NCBI GenBank assembly: GCA_031274855.1
Contig: JAISPO010000073.1
Span: forward strand, 1-7,404
Reading direction: 5' to 3'
DNA: 7,404 nt
From: Zoogloeaceae bacterium
Lineage (GTDB): Bacteria > Pseudomonadota > Gammaproteobacteria > Burkholderiales > Rhodocyclaceae
The notes beneath the pieces were generated by a model. The model was given only the letters and a program-made list of their open reading frames with translations, searched no databases and had not been told where the DNA came from. A program made the translations under genes and the position numbers. Positions 1 through 6,892 of the stretch are shown piece after piece. Position 1 is the first letter of the stretch; every line of letters starts with the position of its first letter.

Positions 1-9
1 TCTCCTCAT
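1..9 (-). promoter_or_regulatory. Probable ribosome binding site of a gene beyond the left edge
   Basis: Read on the minus strand, these bases are ATGAGGAGA, just after the TAA stop of the DUF2157 gene. The GAGGAGA core is a strong Shine-Dalgarno match, so the start codon of a closely packed downstream gene would lie a few bases outside the window. The ATG at 9-7 could itself be a start, but it lacks a good Shine-Dalgarno sequence of its own. DUF2157 genes are often followed by a DUF4401 membrane protein gene, which is a reasonable but unproven guess for the neighbour. Confidence 0.4.
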
Positions 10-12
10 GGG

Positions 13-1020
13 TTACCGTTGCTTTTTGGTCGGGGGCTTACCTTTCAACTCGTAAGCGACTTGCCGTAGCCACCAGGCAGCCCCTGCCGTCGTCAACATG
101 GAAAACAGCCCCAACAAAAGAAAAGCACTGATAAGCTCCCTTGTGTTGTTCTCAAAAAGAATGCGGCCAAGCCCGGTGGTCGCCACCACGATAACACTCA
201 ACGCACCGCCCGCCAGCATGAAAAGATCCGGCACCCAATACCGATAGCCGCCGTACATACCGACTATCACGGCAATGTACAACACGAAGTACCACCCGTT
301 GGTATAGCGATAATTTACGATAAAGTAAATCGCCAGTACCGTCGCCACACCCCCTGCCGTCAACGCCAGCAGCCTCGGCACCCAGCGGCCGCGCATCCAT
401 TCACGCCCCCGCGCCGCAAACCATTCCCACACGATCAGCGCGCAACTATCAAACAGCGCTATGCCGACGAACATTTTTTCATCATGCAGAAAGAGACCCC
501 ATCGGGCTCCAAACGTTTGCACATAAAAAACATATGCCACATTGAGAATCGCCAGCCACAGTACCCACAGCGCCGGTAAACGCGCCATTAACACCCAGGG
601 AAGAATCAGCAATGCCCAGACGGCGAACAATTCAAACGTATCCGCGCCTGTTTGATAGGTTTGCCCGATCAACGCCAGCAATGCGCCGACCGCCAGACTC
701 GCGGCCAGCAATGCCGCGTTTCCGTAGCGAAAACGCGCGCTTAATGCATAAGCCACAAGAGAGGCGATGATCGCTGCCTCGGCCAGCGCGAATTTTCCGA
801 AGCGCCCCATACCAGACCAGTTTGCGGCCACGAAAAAAATCAAGCCCGCCAGCAGCGCCGCCACGCCCAGCCACAACAGCAAACGGTCTATCCATGCGCG
901 CCATTCCTGACCGGAAGGCGGAACACCCGCCAGCCGCAAAGCCGCGGGTATCTGTTGCGCAGACAAAGCCCCTTGTTCGTGCCAGCGCGCAATCCACTTT
1001 TGCTGTTCTTGCATTGGCAT
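13..1020 (-). CDS. DUF2157 domain-containing multi-pass membrane protein
   Basis: This 335-residue inner-membrane protein has no established function. A soluble N-terminus of about 45 residues (helical, rich in Q, W and A) precedes about ten hydrophobic segments, near residues 47-66, 76-95, 101-120, 128-146, 148-168, 182-200, 214-236, 242-262, 265-285 and 296-318. It ends in a basic tail (KGKPPTKKQR). The motif FFVAANW (62-68) and the motif IGQTYQTGAD (118-127) match what I recall of the DUF2157 family, in which a short soluble region leads into a long membrane domain. The gene follows mutS by 21 bases and may be co-transcribed with it. Two in-frame ATGs exist. AAAGGAAGG directly touches the first (1020), whereas the second (1014) is spaced more normally, so the protein may start two residues later. 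By eye the gene is less GC-rich than mutS. Confidence 0.85.
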   Translation of the reverse strand: MPMQEQQKWIARWHEQGALSAQQIPAALRLAGVPPSGQEWRAWIDRLLLWLGVAALLAGLIFFVAANWSGMGRFGKFALAEAAIIASLVAYALSARFRYGNAALLAASLAVGALLALIGQTYQTGADTFELFAVWALLILPWVLMARLPALWVLWLAILNVAYVFYVQTFGARWGLFLHDEKMFVGIALFDSCALIVWEWFAARGREWMRGRWVPRLLALTAGGVATVLAIYFIVNYRYTNGWYFVLYIAVIVGMYGGYRYWVPDLFMLAGGALSVIVVATTGLGRILFENNTRELISAFLLLGLFSMLTTAGAAWWLRQVAYELKGKPPTKKQR

Positions 1021-1029
1021 CCTTCCTTT
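1021..1029 (-). promoter_or_regulatory. Ribosome binding site of the DUF2157 gene
   Basis: The minus strand reads AAAGGAAGG immediately before the ATG at 1020. The AAGG core lies 0 bases from that ATG but 6 bases from the second in-frame ATG at 1014, which is the better spacing. This favours a start at MQEQQKW rather than MPMQEQQ. It also shows that the gene has its own initiation signal inside the 21-base gap after mutS. Confidence 0.6.
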
Positions 1030-1041
1030 CGAACTGGCAGT

Positions 1042-3642
1042 TTAGTCCTTTTCCAACTGCCGCTTGAGTTCGTAGAGTTTTTCCAGCGCCTCGCGCGGGG
1101 AGAGGGCGTCGGGATCCAGGGCGGTAAGTGTTTCGACGACGGGGTGAGGCTCGGTTTCTGGCGTGGTTGATGGCGGGGCTTGGGTGAAGAGGTCGGGTTG
1201 GGGGCCGGCGGCGGCGGCGCGGTTTTCGAGTTGGATCAGGTTGCGCTTGGCGTCTCTGACGACGCTGATGGGGATGCCGGCCAGCGCGGCGACTTGAATG
1301 CCGTAGCTTTGCGAGGCGGGGCCTTCTTCGACGGCGTGAAGGAAAACGATTTTGTGGCCGTATTCGACGGCGTCCAGATGGACGTTGGCGCATTCGGGGT
1401 AGTCTTGCGCCAGCCGCGTCAGTTCAAAGTAGTGGGTCGAGAACAGCGTGAAGGCACGGTTCTTTTCGATCAAGTGACGGGCGATGGCGAAGGCCAGCGC
1501 GAGGCCGTCGAAGGTCGAGGTGCCGCGGCCGATTTCGTCCATCAACACCAGCGATTTGTCGGTGGCGCCGTGGAGGATGGCGGCGGCTTCGGTCATTTCG
1601 ACCATGAAGGTTGAGCGGCCCGAGGCAAGATCGTCAGCCGCGCCGATGCGCGTGAAAATGGCGTCGATGGGGCCGAGGCGGCAGGCGCGGGCGGGCACAT
1701 AAGCGCCGCAATGGGCGAGCAGGACGATCAGGGCGACTTGCCGCATGTAGGTCGATTTGCCGCCCATGTTGGGGCCGGTGACCAGCAGCAGTTTGCGCGC
1801 CCCCGACATCCTGACGTTGTTGGCGATGAAGTTGTCGACTTCGGCTTCGACGACCGGATGGCGGCCTGCTTCGATGTCGATGGCTGCTTCGGTGACGAAT
1901 TGCGGGCGCACCCAGTCGAGCCGCGTTGCGGCGTCGGCAAACGCGCACAGGCCATCGAGTTGCGCCAGCGCGCGGGCGATGCGCTGGAACGGCGGAATCC
2001 AGGGAGCAAGCGCATCGAGCAGTTCTTCGTAAAGCCTTTTTTCCAGCGCCAGCGCGCGTTCGTTGGCCGACAGCGCCTTGTCCTCGAAAGCCTTGAGTTC
2101 GGGCGTGATGTAACGCTCGGCGTTCTTCAGCGTTTGCCGCCGCCGGTAGTCGGCCGGCACCCGCTCGGTGTTGGCATGGGTGACTTCGATGTAGAAGCCA
2201 TGCACTTTGTTGAACTCGACCTTGAGGCTGACGATGCCGGTGCGCGCGCGTTCGCGGCGTTCAAGGTCGATCAGGAAGCTGCCGCAGTTGGCTTGCAGCG
2301 CCCGCAGTTCGTCCAGTTCGGACGAGTAACCGGCGGCAATGACGCCGCCATCACGAATCAAGGCCGCCGGTTCCGCGGCGATGGCTCGATTGAGCAGGGG
2401 TAGCGCCTCTTTGGGCGCGACGAGTTCGGCGGCCAGCGACGTCAGCTGCGGCATCGTCTCGCGGGTGAGCAGGGGGCGCAAGACCGGCAGGTGCTTCAGC
2501 GTGTCACGCAGCGCGGCGAGTTCACGCGGGCGGGCGTTGCGCAGGGCGATGCGGGCGGTGATGCGTTCCAGATCGCCGATGCCGCGCAGTTCGCGGCGCA
2601 ACTGCGGACAGGGGCCGTCGCCTGCGTTGCCAAGCAGTTCGGCCACGGCGTCGTGCCGCGCGAGCGCTTCATTGCGGTCGGCCAGCGGATGGTGCAGACA
2701 GTGGCGCAGCCAGCGCGACCCCATGCTGGTCGAGCAGGTGTCGAGCAGCGAGAGCAGCGTTGGTTCGGTTTGGCCGCGCAGGGTTTCGGTAATTTCCAGA
2801 TTGCGGCGCGTGGCGGCGTCGAGGCGCAGATAAGCGCCTTCCTGTTCGAGCGTCAGGCCGGTGACATGCGCCAGCGCCTGCATTTGGGTTGCGCGGGCGT
2901 ACTGGTAAAGCGCGGCGGCGGCGGCGATGGCCAGCGGCGCGTCTTCGACGCCGAAGCCGGCCAGATCGCGGGCGCCGAAGTGTTCGGCCAGTTGCGCCGC
3001 GCCGGTGACGCCATCGAAATGCCAGTCGGGCAGACGCTTGATGTTGCAGTGCATGTCGTCGCCGAGCGCGGCGGCAGTGTCGGCCAGCAGCAGTTCGGCG
3101 GGCTTGAGGCGTTCGAGATGATTGGGCAGCGCGGCCAGCGGAATTTCAGTGAGGCGAAAATCGCCGCTGGCGAGGTTGAGCCAAGCCAGACCGGCCCGCT
3201 GGCGCTCGCAGGCAATCGCCATCAGCAGACTGTCGCGGCGGTCGTCGAGCAGGCTGGCATCGGTCAGCGTACCAGGCGTGACGATACGGGTGACGGCGCG
3301 TTCGACCGGCCCTTTCGAGGTCGCCGGATCGCCGATTTGTTCGCAGATCACCACCGACTCGCCGAGCTTGACCAGCTTCGCCAGATATTGCTCGACCGCA
3401 TGGACCGGCACGCCGGCCATTTTGATCGGCTTGCCCGCCGACTGGCCGCGCTGAGTGAGCGTGATGTCGAGCAGACGCGCCGCTTTTTCGGCATCCTCGT
3501 AGAAAAGCTCGTAGAAGTCGCCCATCCGGTAAAAGAGCAGCAGATCGGCATGCTGGCGCTTGAGCGCCAAATACTGCTGCATGACCGGCGTATGCTTTTC
3601 CGGCCCTTGCGCGGGCGTGCTGGTTTGTCCGTGTTTCATCAT
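1042..3642 (-). CDS. mutS: DNA mismatch repair ATPase MutS
   Basis: MutS binds mismatches and small loops behind the replication fork and recruits MutL in an ATP-dependent way. At 866 residues the protein is full length for the MutS1 family. The mismatch-recognition domain carries the Phe-X-Glu motif in GDFYELF (F43, E45). Connector, lever and clamp domains follow, to about residue 580. The ATPase has a Walker A GPNMGGKST (623-631), a signature STFMVEM (677-683), a Walker B LVLMDEIGRGTS (698-709, D702/E703) and an STHY histidine motif (735-738). A proline-rich linker contains QPDLF (815-819), which resembles a beta-clamp-binding motif. The last helix (about 845-863, DALSPREALEKLYELK) resembles the E. 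coli tetramerisation helix. No key residue is missing. It starts with two ATGs (MMKHG); AAAGGG is 3 bases from the first and 6 from the second, so M2 may be the true start. The 54-base gap after nrdJ holds a hairpin. Confidence 0.98.
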   Translation of the reverse strand: MMKHGQTSTPAQGPEKHTPVMQQYLALKRQHADLLLFYRMGDFYELFYEDAEKAARLLDITLTQRGQSAGKPIKMAGVPVHAVEQYLAKLVKLGESVVICEQIGDPATSKGPVERAVTRIVTPGTLTDASLLDDRRDSLLMAIACERQRAGLAWLNLASGDFRLTEIPLAALPNHLERLKPAELLLADTAAALGDDMHCNIKRLPDWHFDGVTGAAQLAEHFGARDLAGFGVEDAPLAIAAAAALYQYARATQMQALAHVTGLTLEQEGAYLRLDAATRRNLEITETLRGQTEPTLLSLLDTCSTSMGSRWLRHCLHHPLADRNEALARHDAVAELLGNAGDGPCPQLRRELRGIGDLERITARIALRNARPRELAALRDTLKHLPVLRPLLTRETMPQLTSLAAELVAPKEALPLLNRAIAAEPAALIRDGGVIAAGYSSELDELRALQANCGSFLIDLERRERARTGIVSLKVEFNKVHGFYIEVTHANTERVPADYRRRQTLKNAERYITPELKAFEDKALSANERALALEKRLYEELLDALAPWIPPFQRIARALAQLDGLCAFADAATRLDWVRPQFVTEAAIDIEAGRHPVVEAEVDNFIANNVRMSGARKLLLVTGPNMGGKSTYMRQVALIVLLAHCGAYVPARACRLGPIDAIFTRIGAADDLASGRSTFMVEMTEAAAILHGATDKSLVLMDEIGRGTSTFDGLALAFAIARHLIEKNRAFTLFSTHYFELTRLAQDYPECANVHLDAVEYGHKIVFLHAVEEGPASQSYGIQVAALAGIPISVVRDAKRNLIQLENRAAAAGPQPDLFTQAPPSTTPETEPHPVVETLTALDPDALSPREALEKLYELKRQLEKD

Positions 3643-3645
3643 CGG

Positions 3646-3651
3646 CCCTTT
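3646..3651 (-). promoter_or_regulatory. Ribosome binding site of mutS, abutting a hairpin
   Basis: The minus strand reads AAAGGG, then CCG, then ATGATG. Spacing is 3 bases to the first ATG and 6 to the second, which favours initiation at the second. The foot of the hairpin at 3654-3677 is only two bases upstream, so folding of the leader could affect ribosome access. Confidence 0.55.
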
Positions 3652-3653
3652 AT

Positions 3654-3690
3654 CCCTCTCCCGTTGGCGGGAGAGGGGCAGGGGAGAGGG
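3654..3690. repeat. REP-like palindrome with an alternative third arm
   Basis: On the plus strand CCCTCTCCCG (3654-3663), loop TTGG, and CGGGAGAGGG (3668-3677) form a perfect 10-base-pair GC-rich stem. A further GGGGAGAGGG (3681-3690) can pair with the same left arm instead (9 base pairs, 19-base loop), so two mutually exclusive hairpins are possible. On the minus strand the order is CCCTCTCCCC, CCCTCTCCCG, then CGGGAGAGGG. The run of six T lies before the stem, not after it, so this is not a canonical intrinsic terminator for nrdJ. Elements of this CCCTCTCCC/GGGAGAGGG type are familiar as dispersed intergenic palindromes in proteobacteria. It could stabilise the 3' end of nrdJ mRNA, attenuate read-through into mutS, or modulate mutS translation. 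Confidence 0.75.
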
Positions 3691-3696
3691 AAAAAA

Positions 3697-6582
3697 TCAA
3701 CCGCAGGTGCCGACTGCGCCGCAGGCGGTACAGAAGTCGCAGCCATCCTTGCGGATCACGGTCATGTTGCCGCACTCGGCGCACAGCGAACCCTGCGTGA
3801 CTTTGACGGTGCCGGTGGCGCTCTTGCCCTGCGGCGTTTCGAGGATGCCCATTTCGCGGGTCGGGTAGCCGTTCTCCTCAAGAATGCCGAGCATGGTGTA
3901 GCGGTGCATGATGAGGCGGGCGATGTAGGCAACGGTGGACGGCCAGTTCTGCTGCTTCTGGCTGCCCGGCACGCGGGCCATGAAATCGCCGAGCGGCTCG
4001 GCGTAGTTGGTCAGCTTGCGCAGCTTCATGCCGATCCATGCCGGATCGAGTACGCGCATGTCGAGCGAGAGCAGCTTGGTCAGGCCATCAAGCGCGCGCG
4101 GATAATTGCCCGACAGCCAGACCGAGTAGGGCCGCGTGACGCCATCGGGCAGCGTGATTTCCTTGAGGCCGAGCGCAAACTCCTCGTTGGTGGAGGGGTT
4201 CACGATATCCACCGTCCAGGACAATGTGCCGTCGGTGCCGGTCTTCGGCTCGTCGCGGCTGAACATGGCATCGAGCACCGGCGTCGGGCCTTCGCCTTCC
4301 AGCGCGCCCAACTGCTCGCAACGGTAGCGCACTACTTGCGCCATCGCGGCGACCGCGCCCGCGACAATCTTCTTTTCGCCGAGCGGCGGGAAGGGCATCT
4401 CGAACGGTTCCTCGCCGACGGTGCGGGCCAACACGTCGAGCTTCAATTTCAGGAAGGCCTTGTCGTTGGCGCGCATGTCCATCGACAACGTTTTGGCGAC
4501 TGCGCCGAGACCGCGCGGCTGCTCAGCCCCATTGACCCAAACCTCAAAGGGCAGCGCGCGGGCGTGGCCATTCTCGGCTTGACCGACGAACAGCGCGAAC
4601 TCGCCGTGCGGCGTTTCGATCATGTAGCTCCAGGCCAGGTTGCCGTCGGCCAGACGCGGCCTGCCCGGCCAGCGCAGCGAGGCCAGCACGGGGGCGGGCA
4701 GCGAGCCGATAGACATGCGCCGGTTGGCGCTGTCGATGGTCACGTCCTGCGGCTGTTTTTGCTGGCTGCTGCTGCTTTCCACCGACAGCACCGCGCCCAG
4801 CACCTTGTTGGGCCGGTAGGTGGCCAGCCCTTTGAGACCGGCTTTCCACGCCTCCATGTAGAGGTCTTCAAAGTCGGCGTAGGGATAATCTTCCGGCACG
4901 TTCACTGTCTTGGAAATCGCCGTGTCGATGCAGGGGGCGACGGCGGCGACCATGTCCTTGTGCGCCTGCGCCGAAATCGCCAGCGCGGTGACGAAGTACT
5001 CCGGCAACTGGCTGACATCGCCGCCCATGTGCTTGTACAGGCGCCATGCGTAGTCCTCGACCGCGTATTCCTTGAAAGTGCCGTCGACCATGCGCTTCTT
5101 GCGCGTGTAAGTCCACGAGAAGGGCGGCTCGATGCCGTTTGAGGCGTTGTCGGCAAAGGCGAGGCTAATGGTACCGGTCGGCGCGATGGACAACAAATGC
5201 GAGTTGCGGATACCGTGCTTGCGGATTTGATCCTTGACGTTCTGTGGCAGACGCGAGGCGAAGTTGCCGCCGGAAAGATAAAGATCGGCATTGAACAGCG
5301 GGAAAGCGCCGCGTTCTTTCGCCAGATCGACCGAGGCCAAGTAAGCGCGGTCGCGCATGTACTCGGAAATTTTTCCAGCGGCAGTGCGCGCTTCCGGCGT
5401 GTCGTACTTCTGGCGCAGCATGATGAGCGCGTCGCCCAAGCCGGTGAAGCCCAGACCGATGCGGCGCTTGGCCTGCGCTTCGGCGCGCTGCTGCGGCAGC
5501 GGCCAGTGGGTGGCGTCGAGCACGTTGTCGAGCATGCGCACGCAATCGTCAATGACGCGACCGAAACTGGCGTAGTCGAATGTGGCATCCTGCTCGAAGG
5601 GCCGTTTGATGAAACGGGTCAGGTTGATCGAGCCGAGACAGCAGCAGCCATAAGGCGGCAGCGGCTGCTCGGCGCAGGGGTTGGTCGCCTCAATGGTCTC
5701 GCAGTAATTGAGATTGTTGTCGCGGTTGATGCGGTCGAGGAACAGAATGCCCGGCTCGGCGTGGTCGTAAGTCGAGCGCATGATCTGATCCCACAAATCA
5801 CGCGCCTGGAGCTTGCGATAAACCCAGAAGCCGTCTTCGCGCTGATAAGCGCCGCCCTGCCGGATATCGCTGCATGGCTCGGCGCGATGGGCCAGTTCGA
5901 TCTCCCCGTCGGCCTCCACCGCGCGCATGAAGGCATCGGTGACGCCGACCGAAATGTTGAAGTTGGTCAAGTCGCCGCTATCCTTGGCGTGGATGAAATG
6001 CTCAATGTCGGGATGGTCGCAACGCAGCACGCCCATTTGCGCGCCGCGGCGGCTACCGGCGGACTCAACGGTCTCGCAAGAGCGGTCGAAAACGCGCATG
6101 TAGGAAACCGGCCCCGAAGCCCGCGACTGCGTGCCTTTGACGTGAGCGCCGATCGGGCGGATGGTCGAAAAATCGTAACCGACGCCGCCGCCGCGCCGCA
6201 TGGTTTCGGCGGCTTGCAGAATGGCGGTATAAATGCCCGGACGGCCATCGACGATTTCCGAAATCGAATCGCCGACCGGCTGGACAAAACAGTTGATCAG
6301 CGTGGCGCACAGATCGGTACCCGCCGCCGAATTGATGCGGCCGGCCGGCACGAAACCGTTTTCCTGCGCGTCGAGAAAACGCTCCTGCCAGAAGGCGCGT
6401 TTTTCCTCCTGCTCAACCGAAGCGAGGGCGCGGGCGACGCGCTCGCGCACGTCGTGCACGCTGCGCTCGTTACCTTTGGCATATTTTTCAATCAGCACCT
6501 CGCCCGAAATTTCCTGCGGCAAGGGCAAACCCATTTGCTGAATGGGGACGATGTCTTCGGAGACCGGCGTTTCTGTTGTCAT
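3697..6582 (-). CDS. nrdJ: Adenosylcobalamin-dependent (class II) ribonucleotide reductase
   Basis: It reduces ribonucleotides to deoxyribonucleotides using a thiyl radical generated from adenosylcobalamin, so it needs neither oxygen nor a radical subunit. The start at 6582 gives 961 residues. An upstream ATG at 6684 would add 34 residues that look non-coding and have no ribosome binding site; the site at 6582 is itself weak (AGAAG touching ATG). The catalytic barrel shows a probable redox Cys98 (INCFVQPVGDS), a GGGVGYDFS loop (131-139), the NPCAEQ active site (N301, C303 as the thiyl cysteine, E305), the partner cysteine within CCC (313-315, probably C315) and the phosphate-binding PTGTIS (468-473). 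A Ser/Gln linker (601-612) leads to two tandem TSCPD-like repeats (about 650-718 and 788-857). The tail carries Cys 934, 937, 948, 951, 954 and 960, suited to zinc binding or thiol exchange. No ATP-cone is evident at the N-terminus. Next downstream is mutS. Confidence 0.95.
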   Translation of the reverse strand: MTTETPVSEDIVPIQQMGLPLPQEISGEVLIEKYAKGNERSVHDVRERVARALASVEQEEKRAFWQERFLDAQENGFVPAGRINSAAGTDLCATLINCFVQPVGDSISEIVDGRPGIYTAILQAAETMRRGGGVGYDFSTIRPIGAHVKGTQSRASGPVSYMRVFDRSCETVESAGSRRGAQMGVLRCDHPDIEHFIHAKDSGDLTNFNISVGVTDAFMRAVEADGEIELAHRAEPCSDIRQGGAYQREDGFWVYRKLQARDLWDQIMRSTYDHAEPGILFLDRINRDNNLNYCETIEATNPCAEQPLPPYGCCCLGSINLTRFIKRPFEQDATFDYASFGRVIDDCVRMLDNVLDATHWPLPQQRAEAQAKRRIGLGFTGLGDALIMLRQKYDTPEARTAAGKISEYMRDRAYLASVDLAKERGAFPLFNADLYLSGGNFASRLPQNVKDQIRKHGIRNSHLLSIAPTGTISLAFADNASNGIEPPFSWTYTRKKRMVDGTFKEYAVEDYAWRLYKHMGGDVSQLPEYFVTALAISAQAHKDMVAAVAPCIDTAISKTVNVPEDYPYADFEDLYMEAWKAGLKGLATYRPNKVLGAVLSVESSSSQQKQPQDVTIDSANRRMSIGSLPAPVLASLRWPGRPRLADGNLAWSYMIETPHGEFALFVGQAENGHARALPFEVWVNGAEQPRGLGAVAKTLSMDMRANDKAFLKLKLDVLARTVGEEPFEMPFPPLGEKKIVAGAVAAMAQVVRYRCEQLGALEGEGPTPVLDAMFSRDEPKTGTDGTLSWTVDIVNPSTNEEFALGLKEITLPDGVTRPYSVWLSGNYPRALDGLTKLLSLDMRVLDPAWIGMKLRKLTNYAEPLGDFMARVPGSQKQQNWPSTVAYIARLIMHRYTMLGILEENGYPTREMGILETPQGKSATGTVKVTQGSLCAECGNMTVIRKDGCDFCTACGAVGTCG

Positions 6583-6671
6583 CTTCTGGGTCCGATAAGA
6601 TGGATGAATGAGGCGTAAATCAACAACCGGCGGCAAGCATATCCCTCTCGCTTCAAGATTGGAAGCATCAT

Positions 6672-6680
6672 TTTTCCACA
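6672..6680 (+). promoter_or_regulatory. Candidate DnaA box upstream of nrdJ
   Basis: TTTTCCACA fits the relaxed DnaA-box consensus TTWTNCACA at every position. It lies 90-98 bases upstream of the nrdJ start, beside an AT-rich stretch (CATATAAAAT), and falls in the spacer of the weak nrdJ promoter candidate, sharing one base with its -10. DnaA is known to regulate nrdAB in E. coli. Only one such site was noticed, so a chance match is quite possible. Confidence 0.3.
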
Positions 6681-6710
6681 GCATATAAAATCAATGGGTT
6701 ACAAGTTGCG

Positions 6711-6740
6711 CTAGTGGTGGAGCAAGCGCCATGCCACTAG
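6711..6740. repeat. Seven-base inverted repeat with 16-base loop
   Basis: CTAGTGG (6711-6717) is the exact reverse complement of CCACTAG (6734-6740). The pairing can extend inward by two G-T wobbles. No T-run follows on either strand, so it is not an intrinsic terminator. Its place in the divergent region fits a dyad-symmetric protein-binding site, but no regulator can be named. Confidence 0.4.
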
Positions 6741-6795
6741 ATGTAGTAGGTAGAAAATCAGGAAAAACCAGTCGATTCAGAGGCTTGGGCTGACG

Positions 6796-6801
6796 TACAA
6801 T
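6796..6801 (+). promoter_or_regulatory. Candidate -10 element of the tRNA-Thr promoter
   Basis: TACAAT matches TATAAT at five of six positions and lies nine bases before the mature tRNA 5' end, so transcription would begin about 2-3 bases upstream of the tRNA. The GC-rich stretch that follows (GCGCCCTGC) resembles the discriminator of stringently controlled stable-RNA promoters. No good -35 hexamer is present; TCGATT at 6772-6777 (18-base spacer) is the nearest weak match. Confidence 0.5.
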
Positions 6802-6810
6802 GCGCCCTGC

Positions 6811-6886
6811 GCCGGCATAGCTCAGTTGGTAGAGCAACCGCCTTGTAAGCGGTAGGTCCCCAGTTCGAATCCGGGTGCCGGCACCA
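6811..6886 (+). tRNA. tRNA-Thr, anticodon TGT
   Basis: The 76-base gene folds into a complete cloverleaf and encodes its own CCA. The acceptor stem is GCCGGCA/TGCCGGC (6811-6817 with 6876-6882), with discriminator A at 6883 and CCA at 6884-6886. The D stem is GCTC/GAGC around AGTTGGTA. The anticodon stem is ACCGC/GCGGT with loop CTTGTAA, giving anticodon TGT, which reads ACA and other ACN threonine codons. The variable loop is AGGTC. The T arm is CCCAG-TTCGAAT-CCGGG, with one A-C mismatch in the stem. No terminator-like hairpin and T-run follows before greB. Confidence 0.97.
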
Positions 6887-6892
6887 TTCAGG

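Larger units (their letters stand above)
6583..6810. other. Divergent intergenic region between nrdJ and tRNA-Thr
   Basis: This 228-base gap separates the minus-strand nrdJ-mutS series from the plus-strand tRNA-greB unit and contains no convincing ORF. Its centre is clearly more AT-rich than the flanking genes. For nrdJ the best promoter I could find is TTGATT (6694-6689) with a 16-base spacer to AATGAT (6672-6667), each matching the consensus at 4 of 6 positions, which is weak. The nrdJ leader would then be about 80 bases. I see no cobalamin riboswitch core in it. The DnaA-box-like site, the inverted repeat and the tRNA promoter are listed separately. Confidence 0.6.

Noticed and set aside
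3654..3690. A Rho-independent terminator for nrdJ.
   Set aside because: The stem is strong, but in the direction of transcription it is followed by ATAAAGGG rather than a T-run. The six Ts lie before it.
2491..5142. An 883-codon open frame on the plus strand, antisense to parts of both mutS and nrdJ and spanning the gap between them.
   Set aside because: It lies opposite two genes with complete diagnostic motifs. Its translation is rich in R, G, A, H and Q without recognisable domains, as expected for an antisense frame in GC-rich DNA.
5197..6618. A 473-codon plus-strand open frame opposite the N-terminal half of nrdJ.
   Set aside because: It is a shadow of nrdJ, whose active-site motifs are intact on the other strand. 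No recognisable domain or ribosome binding site supports it.
6640..6649. A 10-base match (TATCCCTCTC) to the left side of the hairpin at 3651-3660, suggesting a second partial REP element.
   Set aside because: Ten-base matches are expected by chance in a window this long, and the paired arm is absent here.
6583..6684. An upstream in-frame ATG that would extend NrdJ by 34 residues.
   Set aside because: The extra residues do not resemble the family, the ATG at 6684 has no ribosome binding site, and the extension would overlap the likely promoter region. The start at 6582 leads directly into typical NrdJ sequence.
6676..6691. A partial NrdR-box match (CCACAGCATATAAAAT).
   Set aside because: Only about 10 of 16 positions fit the consensus, one half-site is essentially absent, and no second box was seen at the usual spacing of about three helical turns.
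6583..6740. A possible cobalamin riboswitch in front of the B12-dependent reductase; GCCACTAG at 6733-6740 recalls the B12-box end GCCACTG.
   Set aside because: The match is on the wrong strand for nrdJ, lacks the rest of the B12 box, and no other conserved riboswitch elements are visible. B12-using enzymes are also less often controlled this way than B12 synthesis and uptake genes.
6861..6875. An A-C mismatch in the T stem of the tRNA-Thr gene, suggesting a degenerate tRNA.
   Set aside because: As far as I recall, the E. coli tRNA-Thr(TGT) has the same mismatch at the same place, and all other stems here are perfect.
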